Below are positions 33,882 to 43,212 of a DNA stretch of 64,000 nt, piece by piece (position 1 is the stretch's first letter; each line of letters begins with the position of its first letter). Under the pieces are notes generated by a model that ran no database searches, had not been told where the DNA came from, and saw only the letters and a program-made list of their open reading frames with translations. Location: assembly GCF_000331535.1 (NCBI RefSeq), contig NZ_AMZN01000055.1, positions 1-64,000 of the forward strand, read 5' to 3'. Made by a program: the position numbers and the translations under genes. This DNA comes from Fulvivirga imtechensis AK7 (GTDB taxonomy: Bacteria > Bacteroidota > Bacteroidia > Cytophagales > Cyclobacteriaceae).

Positions 33882-34700
33882 TTATTCATGAAAAACCAGA
33901 ACCGGATAATCGGCGATGCTGCTGATCTTTTTGGTGAGGCTCTTATGAAATATACTTTCCATCAGGGAATAATGATGTATACTGAGGGCCAATATGTCAG
34001 CCTTATTCCTCAATACATACCGGTGAATGCTCTCGCTGAGTTCTCCGCTATGGATCAGGTCAAATATTACATCCTGTTTATCTTCAAAGAGGTCTCTTAA
34101 GAGCGCTTGTTGTTCTCTTACTTCAACTTCCATTTCTTGTGTGTAGTTGCCATCGAGGACCTGGAGCACACACACTCTGCTATTGAAAGGGCGTAATAGA
34201 GAGGTGAGTTGATTTAATGCGGGTACTCCTTTGTGCACATAGTCGTAAGCATATACTACAAGATCTACAGCGGAATAGCCGCAATCAGCAGGTATAAGCA
34301 ATACAGGTATGCTGGACTTGCGAATGACATTATAGGTATTGCTTCCCATGAAAAATTGGTACAAATCATCTGTGCCATTTGTGCCCATTATTATCAGGTC
34401 AAATTCTTTTCCCCGGTCACTGATGATAGACGAAAGAGGGGTATTTGAAACCTCTACTTCCCCGTAGCAGGATATGTTAAACTCTTTGGCAACTTCGAGC
34501 GCTTGTGCCTCAAGGTTTCTTCTTACAAAGTCAACTGCCTCCGAATGGCCTTTTATTATCTCTACCGGTGATATATCAAACACCGATTGTACATTGAAGA
34601 TGATCAACTGCGCTTCATTGGCTTGAGCAAATTTAGCTGCATACGCAATGGCATTATGCGCAGTATCTGTGAAATCTGTTGGACAAAGTATCTTTTTCAT
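33882..34700 (-). CDS. Universal stress protein, tandem domains
   Basis: A 272-aa protein with two Usp domains. The start at 34700 (MKKILCPTDFTDTAHNAIAY) is the standard Usp N-terminus; the longer frame from 34844 overlaps mlaD and is rejected. Domain 1 ends with the ATP-binding motif MGTNGTDDLYQFFMGSNTYN (G-x2-G-x9-G-S/T type). Domain 2 (about 150-272) is more degenerate. Tandem Usp proteins are typical of Bacteroidota. It follows mlaD by 25 bp, so it is probably the last gene of the mla operon. Confidence 0.9.
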   Translation of the reverse strand: MKKILCPTDFTDTAHNAIAYAAKFAQANEAQLIIFNVQSVFDISPVEIIKGHSEAVDFVRRNLEAQALEVAKEFNISCYGEVEVSNTPLSSIISDRGKEFDLIIMGTNGTDDLYQFFMGSNTYNVIRKSSIPVLLIPADCGYSAVDLVVYAYDYVHKGVPALNQLTSLLRPFNSRVCVLQVLDGNYTQEMEVEVREQQALLRDLFEDKQDVIFDLIHSGELSESIHRYVLRNKADILALSIHHYSLMESIFHKSLTKKISSIADYPVLVFHE

Positions 34701-34725
34701 ATCCTGATCGGTTTTTTCTATATAG

Positions 34726-35706
34726 CTACCTTTCTTTTTTGTTCGCTTTTTCCTGTTTTTCAAGCTTTTTGAAGTATCCTCTGAAAAGAAAATTATGACG
34801 CATCGCTTCCATATTCTCATTAAAACGGGAGGTGCCTTCTTCAATATTTTCGAGGCTTTGGTTGAGTTTATGGACCAGTAATGTGTCGGAGATTAATGCT
34901 CCGGCTGCGCCCTCACCCTCTTTAACTTTTTGAAACAGCTCTTGCAGGTCGTTTGTTGCTTCCGCAGCGCCCAGGCTTGCCTGATGGATCTCATCCAGAC
35001 TTTCCCGCAGACGTGTAACCAGTGCTGTATCGGCAATCAAAGCACCGGCTAAACCTTCCCCCTTTCTCATTTGGCGCGCCAGATCAGCGATCTCATTACC
35101 GGCAATAGTAGCGCTCTGCCCTGCACGCCTGATATTGACAGCCGCCTGTTTAAGGTCACTGGCAATAAGCGTATCAGATAGTAATTGCCATAAGCTGTTA
35201 CTATTATTGATCTTTTTGGTGATCTTTCTCAAGTCAGTGGTGATGATGGCTATGTTTTCGTTAGTAGTGTTCAGCGTTCGCAGCATCTCATCTGTTTCCA
35301 CAGGCTTTAGCGAGCGGATGCGGGCACCTTCTTCTATGGGTGGGGCGTCTCCCGGTATGGAGCTGATGTTTACAAGCTGATTGCCCATCAGGCCATCCGT
35401 ACCTATTGCGGCTATGGAATTCTTCTTGATGTAAGGGCGTGCCTTTTTATCAATGACCATTGTCACCAATATCGAAGTGTCATTTTCTATAATGATCTTA
35501 CGAACAGTACCCACATCAATGCCGGCAAAACGAACGTTGTTTCCAGGTGTTAATCCTTTAACATCAAGGAAACTGGCTTCAACAGTAAAAGTGGAACCAA
35601 AAATATTACGGTTGCGGCCTATCATGTAGAGTGAAAAAATTAAAAATACCAATCCTGCCAGTACGAAAAGACCAAGCTTGACATTATCAATGGGTTTAGT
35701 TTTCAT
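34726..35706 (-). CDS. mlaD: MCE-family lipid transport protein MlaD
   Basis: A 326-aa protein with an N-terminal membrane anchor (LGLFVLAGLVFLIFSLYMIG) and an MCE domain at about residues 38-120 (FTVEASFLDVKGLTPGNNVR and FAGIDVGTVRKI). A long helical tail of about 200 residues has repeated segments (MRKGEGLAGALIADTALVTR / VKEGEGAAGALISDTLLVHK). It assembles on MlaE to carry phospholipids across the periplasm. E. coli MlaD is only 183 aa, so the tail is an extension usual in this phylum. Confidence 0.93.
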   Translation of the reverse strand: MKTKPIDNVKLGLFVLAGLVFLIFSLYMIGRNRNIFGSTFTVEASFLDVKGLTPGNNVRFAGIDVGTVRKIIIENDTSILVTMVIDKKARPYIKKNSIAAIGTDGLMGNQLVNISSIPGDAPPIEEGARIRSLKPVETDEMLRTLNTTNENIAIITTDLRKITKKINNSNSLWQLLSDTLIASDLKQAAVNIRRAGQSATIAGNEIADLARQMRKGEGLAGALIADTALVTRLRESLDEIHQASLGAAEATNDLQELFQKVKEGEGAAGALISDTLLVHKLNQSLENIEEGTSRFNENMEAMRHNFLFRGYFKKLEKQEKANKKER

Positions 35707-35734
35707 AGGTCATAAATTTTTTTAGAGGCCACTT

Positions 35735-36475
35735 TTACTTAAAGAATTCCCTAACCTTAGGGTCTTCAGACCCTGATAGCTCTTGATAAGTTCCTTCGGC
35801 ATAGCATCTGCCATCAATCAACATTACTACCCTGTTGGAGGTAATGCTTATACAGTTGATATCATGAGAAATAATGATGGAAGAGGCATTATACTTTTTT
35901 TGCACCTCTACTATCAGTTCACTGATCTCCCGACCGGTTATCGGGTCGAGGCCGGTGGTCGGTTCATCGTACAAGATTATCTCCGGTCGCAGGATGAGGG
36001 TCCTCGCCAACGCTATGCGCTTTCTCATTCCTCCCGACAGCTCTGCCGGCATCATATCCACTGTATGCTCCAGGCCCACGTTGCCAAGTGCTTCCATTAC
36101 CATTACTTCTACTTCTTCTGCATCCTGTTTTCCCTTTATGTGGTGCCTGCGCAGCGGAAATTCCAGGTTTTCACGGACAGTCATCGAATCATAAAGGGCA
36201 TTGCTCTGGAAAAGAAATCCTACTTTTACCCGCATCCTGTCAAGCTCTCTACGGTCATACTCACTAATATCTTCACCAAATACTTTTATCGAGCCGCTAT
36301 CGGGAGTCAGCAATCCGATAATACATTTGATCAATACCGATTTGCCCGATCCGGATTTTCCCAACACCACAAGATTCTCTCCTTTATACAAGTTCATGGT
36401 GAAATCACGCAGCACATGGTTGTCACCGAAGGACTTGTTAATATCGACTATCTCAATAACAGGTTCGGCATTCAT
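35735..36475 (-). CDS. mlaF: Phospholipid ABC transporter ATPase MlaF
   Basis: A 246-aa ATPase. Walker A is GKSGSGKSVL (about 38-47), the Q-loop LFQSNALYDS, signature LSGGMRKRIALAR, Walker B IILYDEPTTGLDP and H-loop IISHD. The LSGGM signature and SGSGKS are typical of MCE-associated ATPases. It is 28 bp from mlaD and 6 bp from mlaE. Confidence 0.94.
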   Translation of the reverse strand: MNAEPVIEIVDINKSFGDNHVLRDFTMNLYKGENLVVLGKSGSGKSVLIKCIIGLLTPDSGSIKVFGEDISEYDRRELDRMRVKVGFLFQSNALYDSMTVRENLEFPLRRHHIKGKQDAEEVEVMVMEALGNVGLEHTVDMMPAELSGGMRKRIALARTLILRPEIILYDEPTTGLDPITGREISELIVEVQKKYNASSIIISHDINCISITSNRVVMLIDGRCYAEGTYQELSGSEDPKVREFFK

Positions 36476-36481
36476 GATCTG

Positions 36482-37261
36482 TCAGGTCAGGCCTAAAATA
36501 TCTGTGATCTGAACTGCTATCAAATCAATGATAAACACCAGCAGTGATGCTACAACCACCGCTGAATTAGCTGAACGGCCTACGCCTTCAGTTCCTTTGG
36601 TGGAGTAGTAGCCTTTGTAACAGCCTACTAAACCTATGGCAAAACCAAAGAAGAAAGTTTTGATGATCGAAGGTATGAGATCTCCGTAGCTCAGTGCATC
36701 GTATACCTGAGACCAGTATAAGTGCCAGCTCACTGTACCTCGTATATTTACACCCAAATAGCCTCCATATAAAGCCACGGCATTGGATAGATTCGACAGC
36801 ACCGGCAGCATGAGAGTGGTGGCCAATATTCTGGTCACGATCAGGTATTTGAAGGGATTGGTTCCTGACACTTCCATGGCGTCTATCTGTTCGGTTACGC
36901 GCATAGAGCCTAATTCGGCGCCCATACCCGACCCCACCTTACCAGCACAGATCAGGGCAGTAATTACCGGGGATATTTCCCGTACCAATGAGATAGACAC
37001 CATGGCAGGGAGCATGGATTCAGCACCAAATTCTACCAATGTAGGCCGCGACTGAATAGTGAGGACCAATCCCATGATGAAAGCAGTGATACCTACAAGT
37101 GGTAAAGACTTATAACCAACCCAATAGCACTGCCTTATAAATTCACGAAATTCATAGCGAGGCTTAAAACCTTCCACAAAAAATCTTCCTGCAAAACGGG
37201 TAATGTTCCCCATTTCCGCGAGAAAAACATTTTTACCAACAATGGAGAGAAAACGGCCCAT
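36482..37261 (-). CDS. mlaE: Phospholipid ABC transporter permease MlaE
   Basis: A 259-aa integral membrane permease with the family pattern VGYKSLPLVGITAFIMGLVL, LGSMRVTEQIDAMEVSGTNP (the EQIDAM coupling region) and GCYKGYYSTKGTEGVGRS. It heads mlaEFD plus a Usp gene. No mlaB or mlaC homologue is adjacent, as is common in Bacteroidota. Confidence 0.94.
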   Translation of the reverse strand: MGRFLSIVGKNVFLAEMGNITRFAGRFFVEGFKPRYEFREFIRQCYWVGYKSLPLVGITAFIMGLVLTIQSRPTLVEFGAESMLPAMVSISLVREISPVITALICAGKVGSGMGAELGSMRVTEQIDAMEVSGTNPFKYLIVTRILATTLMLPVLSNLSNAVALYGGYLGVNIRGTVSWHLYWSQVYDALSYGDLIPSIIKTFFFGFAIGLVGCYKGYYSTKGTEGVGRSANSAVVVASLLVFIIDLIAVQITDILGLT

Positions 37262-37472
37262 AAGCTCACTTTTACGAAAGCAAAGTTGGTAAGTATGCAG
37301 GCATGTTCCCGTGATAAACGTTAGACAAACACATGATATTTGTCATAAAAGAAGATTGCCAACGGAATGGTGTTCCCTGGAATGATAATGATTTATCCCC
37401 GGGTTATTATTCGCAGTTAGGATGAGCTATAACTGGAGGGGTCCGATCTGCTAATATTGCGTTATTACAAAT

Positions 37473-38096
37473 TTAAAGGGCATCGATAGCTTTTTTCATA
37501 TGTTTGTAAGCAAGGGCAGCCTCTTTTTTAAAATATTCATACTTTGTTGGTTCTGGTTGCGCCTTACTTTTTATTTTATCGGCAACTTGCTTGATCTTTT
37601 TTTGAGCATTGAGCATGTTTTTTTTGAAAGTCTCTTTTATTTCTATCTTTTTCAAGGCAAAAATCAGTCGCAGAATTTCTAGCTTGAGTTTGAATTTTTC
37701 CATTTCATGTTCGAAATATTCTCGTTCGGCAGCCAGGGGTAGCTGTTTTCGTGATTCCAATGCAAGCCTCTCCAGCGCATGTTCTATTTTGTTTTTTTGC
37801 TCTTCGAACATCTCTCTGAATTCGACCCTTCCCAGGCTTAGTTGTAGCTCCAGGTCTTCAAATTTATCCTTTAGGTGGGTGGATACCCCCGCTAATTGAT
37901 TGGCAAGCGTTGTATTTTTGAATTCATCCACACGTTGTTTAAACTCCTTTTTTATCTCCTCAAATTTCGCTTTGGCTTCCGCCTTTCCTAAGGCAAACTG
38001 TACCACCAGTTCATCAACCTCCTGTTGCGTCTCCTTTAATTTATCTGCAATCTTTATCAGAATGGGTGCTTCTGATGATGTGTTTAATGTTTCCAT
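37473..38096 (-). CDS. Coiled-coil protein of unknown function
   Basis: A 207-aa, highly charged, almost wholly alpha-helical protein (heptad-like stretches throughout, e.g. LKETQQEVDELVVQFALGKA and FEEQKNKIEHALERLALESR). Three segments share an L-x-LGRVE / FALGKAE type repeat, so it may be built of repeats. There is no signal peptide or membrane segment. I do not recognise a family. It stands alone between mlaE and the RES toxin gene, with 165-210 bp gaps holding nothing obvious. Confidence 0.6.
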   Translation of the reverse strand: METLNTSSEAPILIKIADKLKETQQEVDELVVQFALGKAEAKAKFEEIKKEFKQRVDEFKNTTLANQLAGVSTHLKDKFEDLELQLSLGRVEFREMFEEQKNKIEHALERLALESRKQLPLAAEREYFEHEMEKFKLKLEILRLIFALKKIEIKETFKKNMLNAQKKIKQVADKIKSKAQPEPTKYEYFKKEAALAYKHMKKAIDAL

Positions 38097-38261
38097 GGCA
38101 TTGTCTTTTAGCGTTGAATAATGTCAGCACAGGTATATCTGATCCCGTATCAACTTTATTCAAGCTATTATCATTTACCTTACCAAAGAATGACCTTACT
38201 CCAGGCAGATTATGATTTTTATCATAGGTAGGTAAGGGTTTAAGGCGCGAACAAGACTTCC

Positions 38262-38708
38262 TTACCAAAGCCTTTTGTCAAAAGTAATTTCTTTCATTGA
38301 GATTACTTTTACTTCCTGAAATCGTGGATGCTCAGGGTTTACCAGGAAATTAGAGTTGTCTTCATTGATCACAGAGGGTACCTTTAGCAGCAGGCTGTTG
38401 CCACTGGTGAGCCATTTGGTGCCAATCTCACGGGTTTTTACCACGTCCTCTTTCCACTTGACCAACAACTGTTTTAAGGTAATAGTTTGAATTTTGTCTT
38501 CAGGCGTTTCAATAGTGATGAGCTGGTAGGGCAACCTTCTCGTAAGTCCTTCTGTATGTGCAAGGTATTCCAACAGAGCGAGACTGGAGTTTTCAGCAGT
38601 GTATAGTATCCTGTGTCCTTTAAAATTCCACCTTCCCGGAACCATCATAGAGCCGTACCCAGAGATATCTTTGGCGTATTTAGGATGCGCAAGCCTGTAG
38701 ATGAGCAT
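38262..38708 (-). CDS. RES-domain toxin (NAD+-targeting)
   Basis: A 148-aa RES family protein. The ATG at 38708 (MLIYRLAHPKYAKDISGYGS) is the family start and overlaps the antitoxin stop by one base (TAATG). Conserved RES residues are visible: the early arginine in YRL, GRWNFKGHRILYTAENSSLA with its GRWN and Y-x-A, and E in LLEYLAHT. RES toxins such as MbcT degrade NAD+ and ParT ADP-ribosylates. The toxin follows its antitoxin, as in other Xre-RES modules. Confidence 0.92.
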   Translation of the reverse strand: MLIYRLAHPKYAKDISGYGSMMVPGRWNFKGHRILYTAENSSLALLEYLAHTEGLTRRLPYQLITIETPEDKIQTITLKQLLVKWKEDVVKTREIGTKWLTSGNSLLLKVPSVINEDNSNFLVNPEHPRFQEVKVISMKEITFDKRLW

Positions 38709-39151
38709 TAAGATAAAATACCTAGTTTGGTGCGGATAATTTCTTCCTTTACCTGCTGAATACCGGTAATGGAGTGCATGAGTTCGAAAGGTTTTTTTCC
38801 ATGGAATGCCGATTTGCCCGTGGCAAGCCACTGTTTAAAGGTATCGAGATCATAAAAGGCCTCAAGACCCTCTTTATACAGATCCATAAGCTGTAAAAAC
38901 CGGTCGGATAACTCGCTGCTGAGGTGAGTGCTGTTAAGCTCTCTTTGTAGTGTGCGCGTAGCTATGCCCAGCAGCTTAGCGGCCGTATTTTGACTGGCCC
39001 CGATAGAGTCGATGAATGCTTTTAAGAAAGAAGTAGGTATTAATTCTTCTTTGTATAAAAAACCATTAAGCAACTCGTAAATTGTGTGTTTCTTAAGAAT
39101 TGGTACGGCTCCCATATTGCTCTTTTTCTTTACTAACGACAAATTAACCAC
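38708..39151 (-). CDS. Xre/MbcA/ParS-type antitoxin
   Basis: A 147-aa antitoxin. A central helix-turn-helix (about 55-80: QNTAAKLLGIATRTLQREL) leads to a C-terminal DUF2384/MbcA-ParS toxin-binding domain (about 85-147: WLATGKSAFHGKKPFELMHS, GIQQVKEEIIRTKLG). It neutralises the RES toxin and is expected to autoregulate the pair. The true start may be the ATG at 39115 (MGAVPILKK). Confidence 0.92.
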   Translation of the reverse strand: MVNLSLVKKKSNMGAVPILKKHTIYELLNGFLYKEELIPTSFLKAFIDSIGASQNTAAKLLGIATRTLQRELNSTHLSSELSDRFLQLMDLYKEGLEAFYDLDTFKQWLATGKSAFHGKKPFELMHSITGIQQVKEEIIRTKLGILS

Positions 39152-39351
39152 ATTAGTTGTTATTTTGTCGCATATCTTTAAATATTTTTAAAGCCGTTCA
39201 ACAATTTAAAACCGGAATTGGTAAAAATGTGCATAGAGAATATCCTCTCTGCAGTTTATATTCACGCCTTTGTTTATAATGCCCTAATTTTCAACTCATT
39301 GATACTTTCCCATCGGGGGTTATGCTGAGCGATGGGAATAACACATACACT

Positions 39352-40824
39352 ATGACCTACATAATTGTTACCATTGCTTACCTCTTATTTTTAACTGGTA
39401 TTATCATTTATAAAAGTCGTTCGGTTAAGACTCAGGATGATTTTGTAGTAGCAGGACGAGGAGTGCCGGTTTATTTACTGGTAGGCACCCTGGTTTGTAC
39501 CTGGATCGGATCAGGCAGTTTATTTGGTACAGCCGGTCTAACCTTTAGGTCCGGTTTTTCAGAACTCTGGTTTTCAATGGGCGCATGGATCGGGATCATT
39601 GTTATTTATTTCATAGCAGCCCGTATCAGAGCCATTTCAAAGTATACACTAACCGATCTTTTAGAAACGAGATACAATAAAACTGCCCGCTTACTCGGCA
39701 CTATCACCATTATTGTGGCCTATTTGGTAATAGCAGGCTATCAATTTAAAGGTGGAGGCCGGTTTATTAGCATTCTTACAGAGGGTTCAATTTCTCCTGA
39801 AACAGGTACTCTGATTACATGTATAGTAGTAATAGGTTTTACAGCCCTGGCAGGAATGGTCTCTATTGTAAGCATCGACATTTTCAATGGGATCATCATG
39901 ACACTGGCAGTGATCATAGCTGTTCCTCTGGCTATCTCATCTCATGGTGGATGGGGCGAAGTGGTGCAAACTATTAGCGAAACCAGGCCCGAGTACCTGT
40001 CAATGACCGAAGGGATAGACTTCACCTGGGCTTTGGGAGTGATACTACCTACACTGCTGTTGCTTTTAAGCGAGAGTAGTATCTACCAAAAGTTCTCTTC
40101 TGCCAAAGATGCCCGGTCAGCTAAAAAAGCTGTGGTAGGTATGCTAACCGGTGTTGTGATCATCGAACTGTTGATGTGCGTATTAGCCGTAGTAGGATTT
40201 GCCATTTATGCTCATGACCCACGCTTTTTCCTGCCTGATGGATCGATTGACCGTACTATGTCGGAGGAGATCATACTCAGGATCGGTTACGAACAGGTTC
40301 CTGTTTATGCCGGCTCTTTGATTTTCGCTGCCGGTGTAGCCATTATCCTCTCCACCGGAAACACTTTTTTAATTGTAGCTTCCACAAATGTTACACGGGA
40401 CTTGCTACAAAACATGTTTGGAGAGACTGTGGAGAAGAAATTCCTGCTTGTGCAGAGAATTTGTATAGTTGTATTAGGCATACTGGCCTATGTGCTCATC
40501 TCTCAGTTCACTACTATTCTGGAGATGGCCTTTATTTCCTATACCATGATCGGAGCTTCAATAGCGCCTGTTTTGATGGCATCTTTTTTCTGGAAGCGTG
40601 TGACTCCGGCAGGAGGTGTGGCCTCGATATTGGGTGGCATGGCCATGCCGGTGATCAATAAGGTGATGGAATCAGTTGAAGTAAGCTTCTGGGTATTTCC
40701 TTTGGATACCGATTATATTGCCATTCCATCAGTGATCGTGTCAATTGTACTGCTGGTAGTGGTGAGCTTAATGACCAAGCCATCACCTGAAAGCAAGTGG
40801 AAGCCTTTTTTTGAGCGGGCTTAG
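39352..40824 (+). CDS. Sodium:solute symporter family transporter
   Basis: A 490-aa SSS-family (LeuT-fold) transporter with about thirteen helices. The start at 39352 gives a normal first helix (MTYIIVTIAYLLFLTGI); an ATG ten codons upstream is possible. Family features are DDFVVAGRGVPVYLL, TWIGSGSLFGTAGLTFRSG and TLTDLLETRYNKTARL near residues 30-125. Substrate (sugar, amino acid, or carboxylate) cannot be told. Single gene. Confidence 0.88.
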   Translation: MTYIIVTIAYLLFLTGIIIYKSRSVKTQDDFVVAGRGVPVYLLVGTLVCTWIGSGSLFGTAGLTFRSGFSELWFSMGAWIGIIVIYFIAARIRAISKYTLTDLLETRYNKTARLLGTITIIVAYLVIAGYQFKGGGRFISILTEGSISPETGTLITCIVVIGFTALAGMVSIVSIDIFNGIIMTLAVIIAVPLAISSHGGWGEVVQTISETRPEYLSMTEGIDFTWALGVILPTLLLLLSESSIYQKFSSAKDARSAKKAVVGMLTGVVIIELLMCVLAVVGFAIYAHDPRFFLPDGSIDRTMSEEIILRIGYEQVPVYAGSLIFAAGVAIILSTGNTFLIVASTNVTRDLLQNMFGETVEKKFLLVQRICIVVLGILAYVLISQFTTILEMAFISYTMIGASIAPVLMASFFWKRVTPAGGVASILGGMAMPVINKVMESVEVSFWVFPLDTDYIAIPSVIVSIVLLVVVSLMTKPSPESKWKPFFERA

Positions 40825-40919
40825 ATTGAGCTGGTTTAATGGTATTGAGTTGGCAATAACGAGTCAATGCACCTTCTATTAGTTAATGGTTTTTATTATC
40901 TTCCCCTCAAAATTTTTAT

Positions 40920-41810
40920 ATGCTACCCCTGGCGGAAGACTTAAAACAGAAGAAAAACAGCTTAATTGAGTTTGCGGCAATTGCTAAGCGGGTGCTACAG
41001 CACCTTCCAGATGTCTTAACAAGTTTTGAGGAAAAGAATGGATATCGCTTGTATGTATCTAAAAGTGGAAGCACAACTAAGCATGTGCGACCAATCAATT
41101 ACAATATATTTATACCAGATCCGGAGAGTTTTGCCGATGCCTTCGGTGAGTATGAAAAGATTACCCTCAAGTTAAAAAATAGAGAGCTTCATTTTAACAA
41201 AGAAGAAAAAAATATAATCAACAATGTTCTTTATACTATACAGCAATCTATAGGCGTAGGATTAGACCTTTTTGTAAATCCAAACAGTGCGAGGAAACAT
41301 GTTGGTAACAGATTTGAAGAGTTAATTAAGGCTATATTCGTTGACCTGGATGTTACGAACAAAAAGATTGTACTTCAGATTCCCTATGAAACTGACGAGG
41401 GAAAGAAGATCTATAAATGTGAGACTGACTTAATTTTGTCTCCATATACAAATGTAAAATCGACCAACAAATATGTAGATGAAAAAGAAGTCATTGTTTC
41501 CGTAAAGACTACGTCCAAAGATAGAATGGGGAAAATATTCATGGATCGCATATTAATGGAACATTTTGTAGGACACAATATTAAAATGATTGGATTATTC
41601 CTGAATGATGTCCAGAGAAAGGAAAATAATAATATAAGCTATACACTCGTATCTGGTTTATTTATGGTGTATACCAAGTTTTTGAAAGAATTAGAAGGCG
41701 TATACTATTTTGATGCTCCCCCAAATGCTTTTAAATCACCCTATAAAAGGCATATGAAACCTTTTTCGGAGTTGTTGACAAAAGATTTGTGGGAATTACT
41801 GACCCCTTAA
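40920..41810 (+). CDS. Putative type II restriction endonuclease
   Basis: A 296-aa protein convergent with the DNA methyltransferase gene, overlapping it by 15 bp at the 3' ends. It has a plausible PD-(D/E)XK core: GNRFEELIKAIF (Glu near 134), then KCETDLILSP (Asp near 170), then EVIVSVKTTSKDR (Lys near 197). The E-x-K position reads S-V-K, an unusual replacement of the acidic residue. I do not recognise the specificity family. The role is inferred from fold motif and pairing with the methylase. Start: ATG at 40920. Confidence 0.75.
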   Translation: MLPLAEDLKQKKNSLIEFAAIAKRVLQHLPDVLTSFEEKNGYRLYVSKSGSTTKHVRPINYNIFIPDPESFADAFGEYEKITLKLKNRELHFNKEEKNIINNVLYTIQQSIGVGLDLFVNPNSARKHVGNRFEELIKAIFVDLDVTNKKIVLQIPYETDEGKKIYKCETDLILSPYTNVKSTNKYVDEKEVIVSVKTTSKDRMGKIFMDRILMEHFVGHNIKMIGLFLNDVQRKENNNISYTLVSGLFMVYTKFLKELEGVYYFDAPPNAFKSPYKRHMKPFSELLTKDLWELLTP

Positions 41811-42869
41811 TTTATCTCTTCTGGCCTGAGACTCTTTTTCATCTTTACCTGAAAATATCCTTTCAATGTGTTGTAAATCGGTTACACGAGTTTTTATGGT
41901 CTTACAATAATCTTCTTCAAGTTCTGTTCCAAGCCATTTTCTGCTATAAGCCTCTGCTACAGCGTAAGTAGTGCCCGATCCACCAAATGGATCAAGAATT
42001 ATACTGTCATGATTCGAGGAAGAAAGAATAACTCTTCTTAGTAGTTCAACCGGTTTTTGGGTTGCATGGTCATACCTTTCCCATGAACCATTGGATATGG
42101 TAGGAATTTCAAAAACATCTTTCGGTTTTGCTCCCAAAGGATTCGGCTCCCATTCATAGTCCTTTTTTCTGTTGCCATTTGAAAACTGTGAAGATTCAGC
42201 CTGCTTTCGTTTTGGGTATTTTAAAGTATGCTCATTATAGGGAATTCGGACCTCGTCAATGTTAAAGATATAATCTCTGCTTTTTCTGAAGTGTAAGATA
42301 CTTTCATGCGATCTTCCCCAATCATTACCCAGATTGCCTTTATTCCTGTAAAACCATATTAACCACTTGCAACCCTTGAATAGACTTGTTGCTGACCATT
42401 TTATATCAGCCAGGATTTCAGAAAATCCACATATATATAGAGAACCTCTTTTTGTCAAGACCCTCTGTGCCTCTTTAATCCACTCCATACTCCAATCCAC
42501 ATATTCTTTTTGAGAAGAAAATGTATCCCATTGAGCCTTTTTAATATTATACGGAGGATCTGCAAAAATTAAGTCAATGGAGTTGTTCTCTAAAGATTGT
42601 AAAAATTTTAATGCATCTGCCTGGTATAATTTACCATGTACGGTCTCAAAGTATGGAGTAAAATTGGTTTCTCTCTTAGGAGAACTATACCTTAATTCAA
42701 GTTGAAGCTCTTCAACGATTGAAAGTAAATTGTTCTCCGGATATACTCTGTAGTTATTTATTGGGTGCCGGACACTCCTGAATTTTCCCGATTTGTCCCA
42801 ACGTCTCAGGGTTTCGGGGCTTACTCCAAGAAGCTTGGCGGCTTCGCTGATGGTTAAGTAGTTATCCAT
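41796..42869 (-). CDS. DNA N4/N6 methyltransferase with N-terminal MerR-like HTH
   Basis: A 357-aa beta-class aminomethyltransferase. Motif IV is LIFADPPYNI at about 104 and motif I is LDPFGGSGTTYAVAEAY at about 295, the beta-class order, with TRD between. Residues 1-45 form an excisionase/MerR-type helix-turn-helix (LTISEAAKLLGVSPETLRRW), absent from many methylases and likely to bind DNA, possibly its own promoter. It modifies the site cut by the convergent endonuclease. A MITE-like element lies just upstream. Confidence 0.92.
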   Translation of the reverse strand: MDNYLTISEAAKLLGVSPETLRRWDKSGKFRSVRHPINNYRVYPENNLLSIVEELQLELRYSSPKRETNFTPYFETVHGKLYQADALKFLQSLENNSIDLIFADPPYNIKKAQWDTFSSQKEYVDWSMEWIKEAQRVLTKRGSLYICGFSEILADIKWSATSLFKGCKWLIWFYRNKGNLGNDWGRSHESILHFRKSRDYIFNIDEVRIPYNEHTLKYPKRKQAESSQFSNGNRKKDYEWEPNPLGAKPKDVFEIPTISNGSWERYDHATQKPVELLRRVILSSSNHDSIILDPFGGSGTTYAVAEAYSRKWLGTELEEDYCKTIKTRVTDLQHIERIFSGKDEKESQARRDKLRGQ

Positions 42870-42956
42870 GTAAATGCTTATACAACCTTAAACAACATTA
42901 TGCATCAAAAGTATATAAATACAAAAGAAAAGCAAACAATTACATAAATAAAGGTT

Positions 42957-43090
42957 TAAGTAGTGCTGCTAGGAAAACCCTAAGTGGCTTTAAAAAAATG
43001 AAGTTCCAAAAAGCGGAGCGTACTGAGGTAGGAGCATTTTTGGAACGAGCGTAACGCGGAACATTGGCGTTTTCTTAGAGACACTAAGTA
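42957..43090. mobile_element. MITE-like element, 134 bp, copy 2
   Basis: Ends TAAGTAGTGCTGCTAGGA and, inverted, TACTTAGTGTCTCTAAGA are imperfect terminal inverted repeats. The interior (GAAGTTCCAAAAAGCGGAGC to GGAACATTGGCGTTTTCT) is the reverse complement of 17942-18026 in copy 1 with a few changes. No gene is inside. It lies between the methylase and sigma-factor genes in a 343-bp gap that holds nothing else recognisable. Confidence 0.75.
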
Positions 43091-43212
43091 ATTATTAATT
43101 TAATTGGTAAATGACCACTGCTCGCGTCTTAATATCGTTTTATAAAAAAAAGTCACAGAATTCGGGTGATACTATACCTGTTTTTGACACTTTAATAACA
43201 AATACGAGCCTT

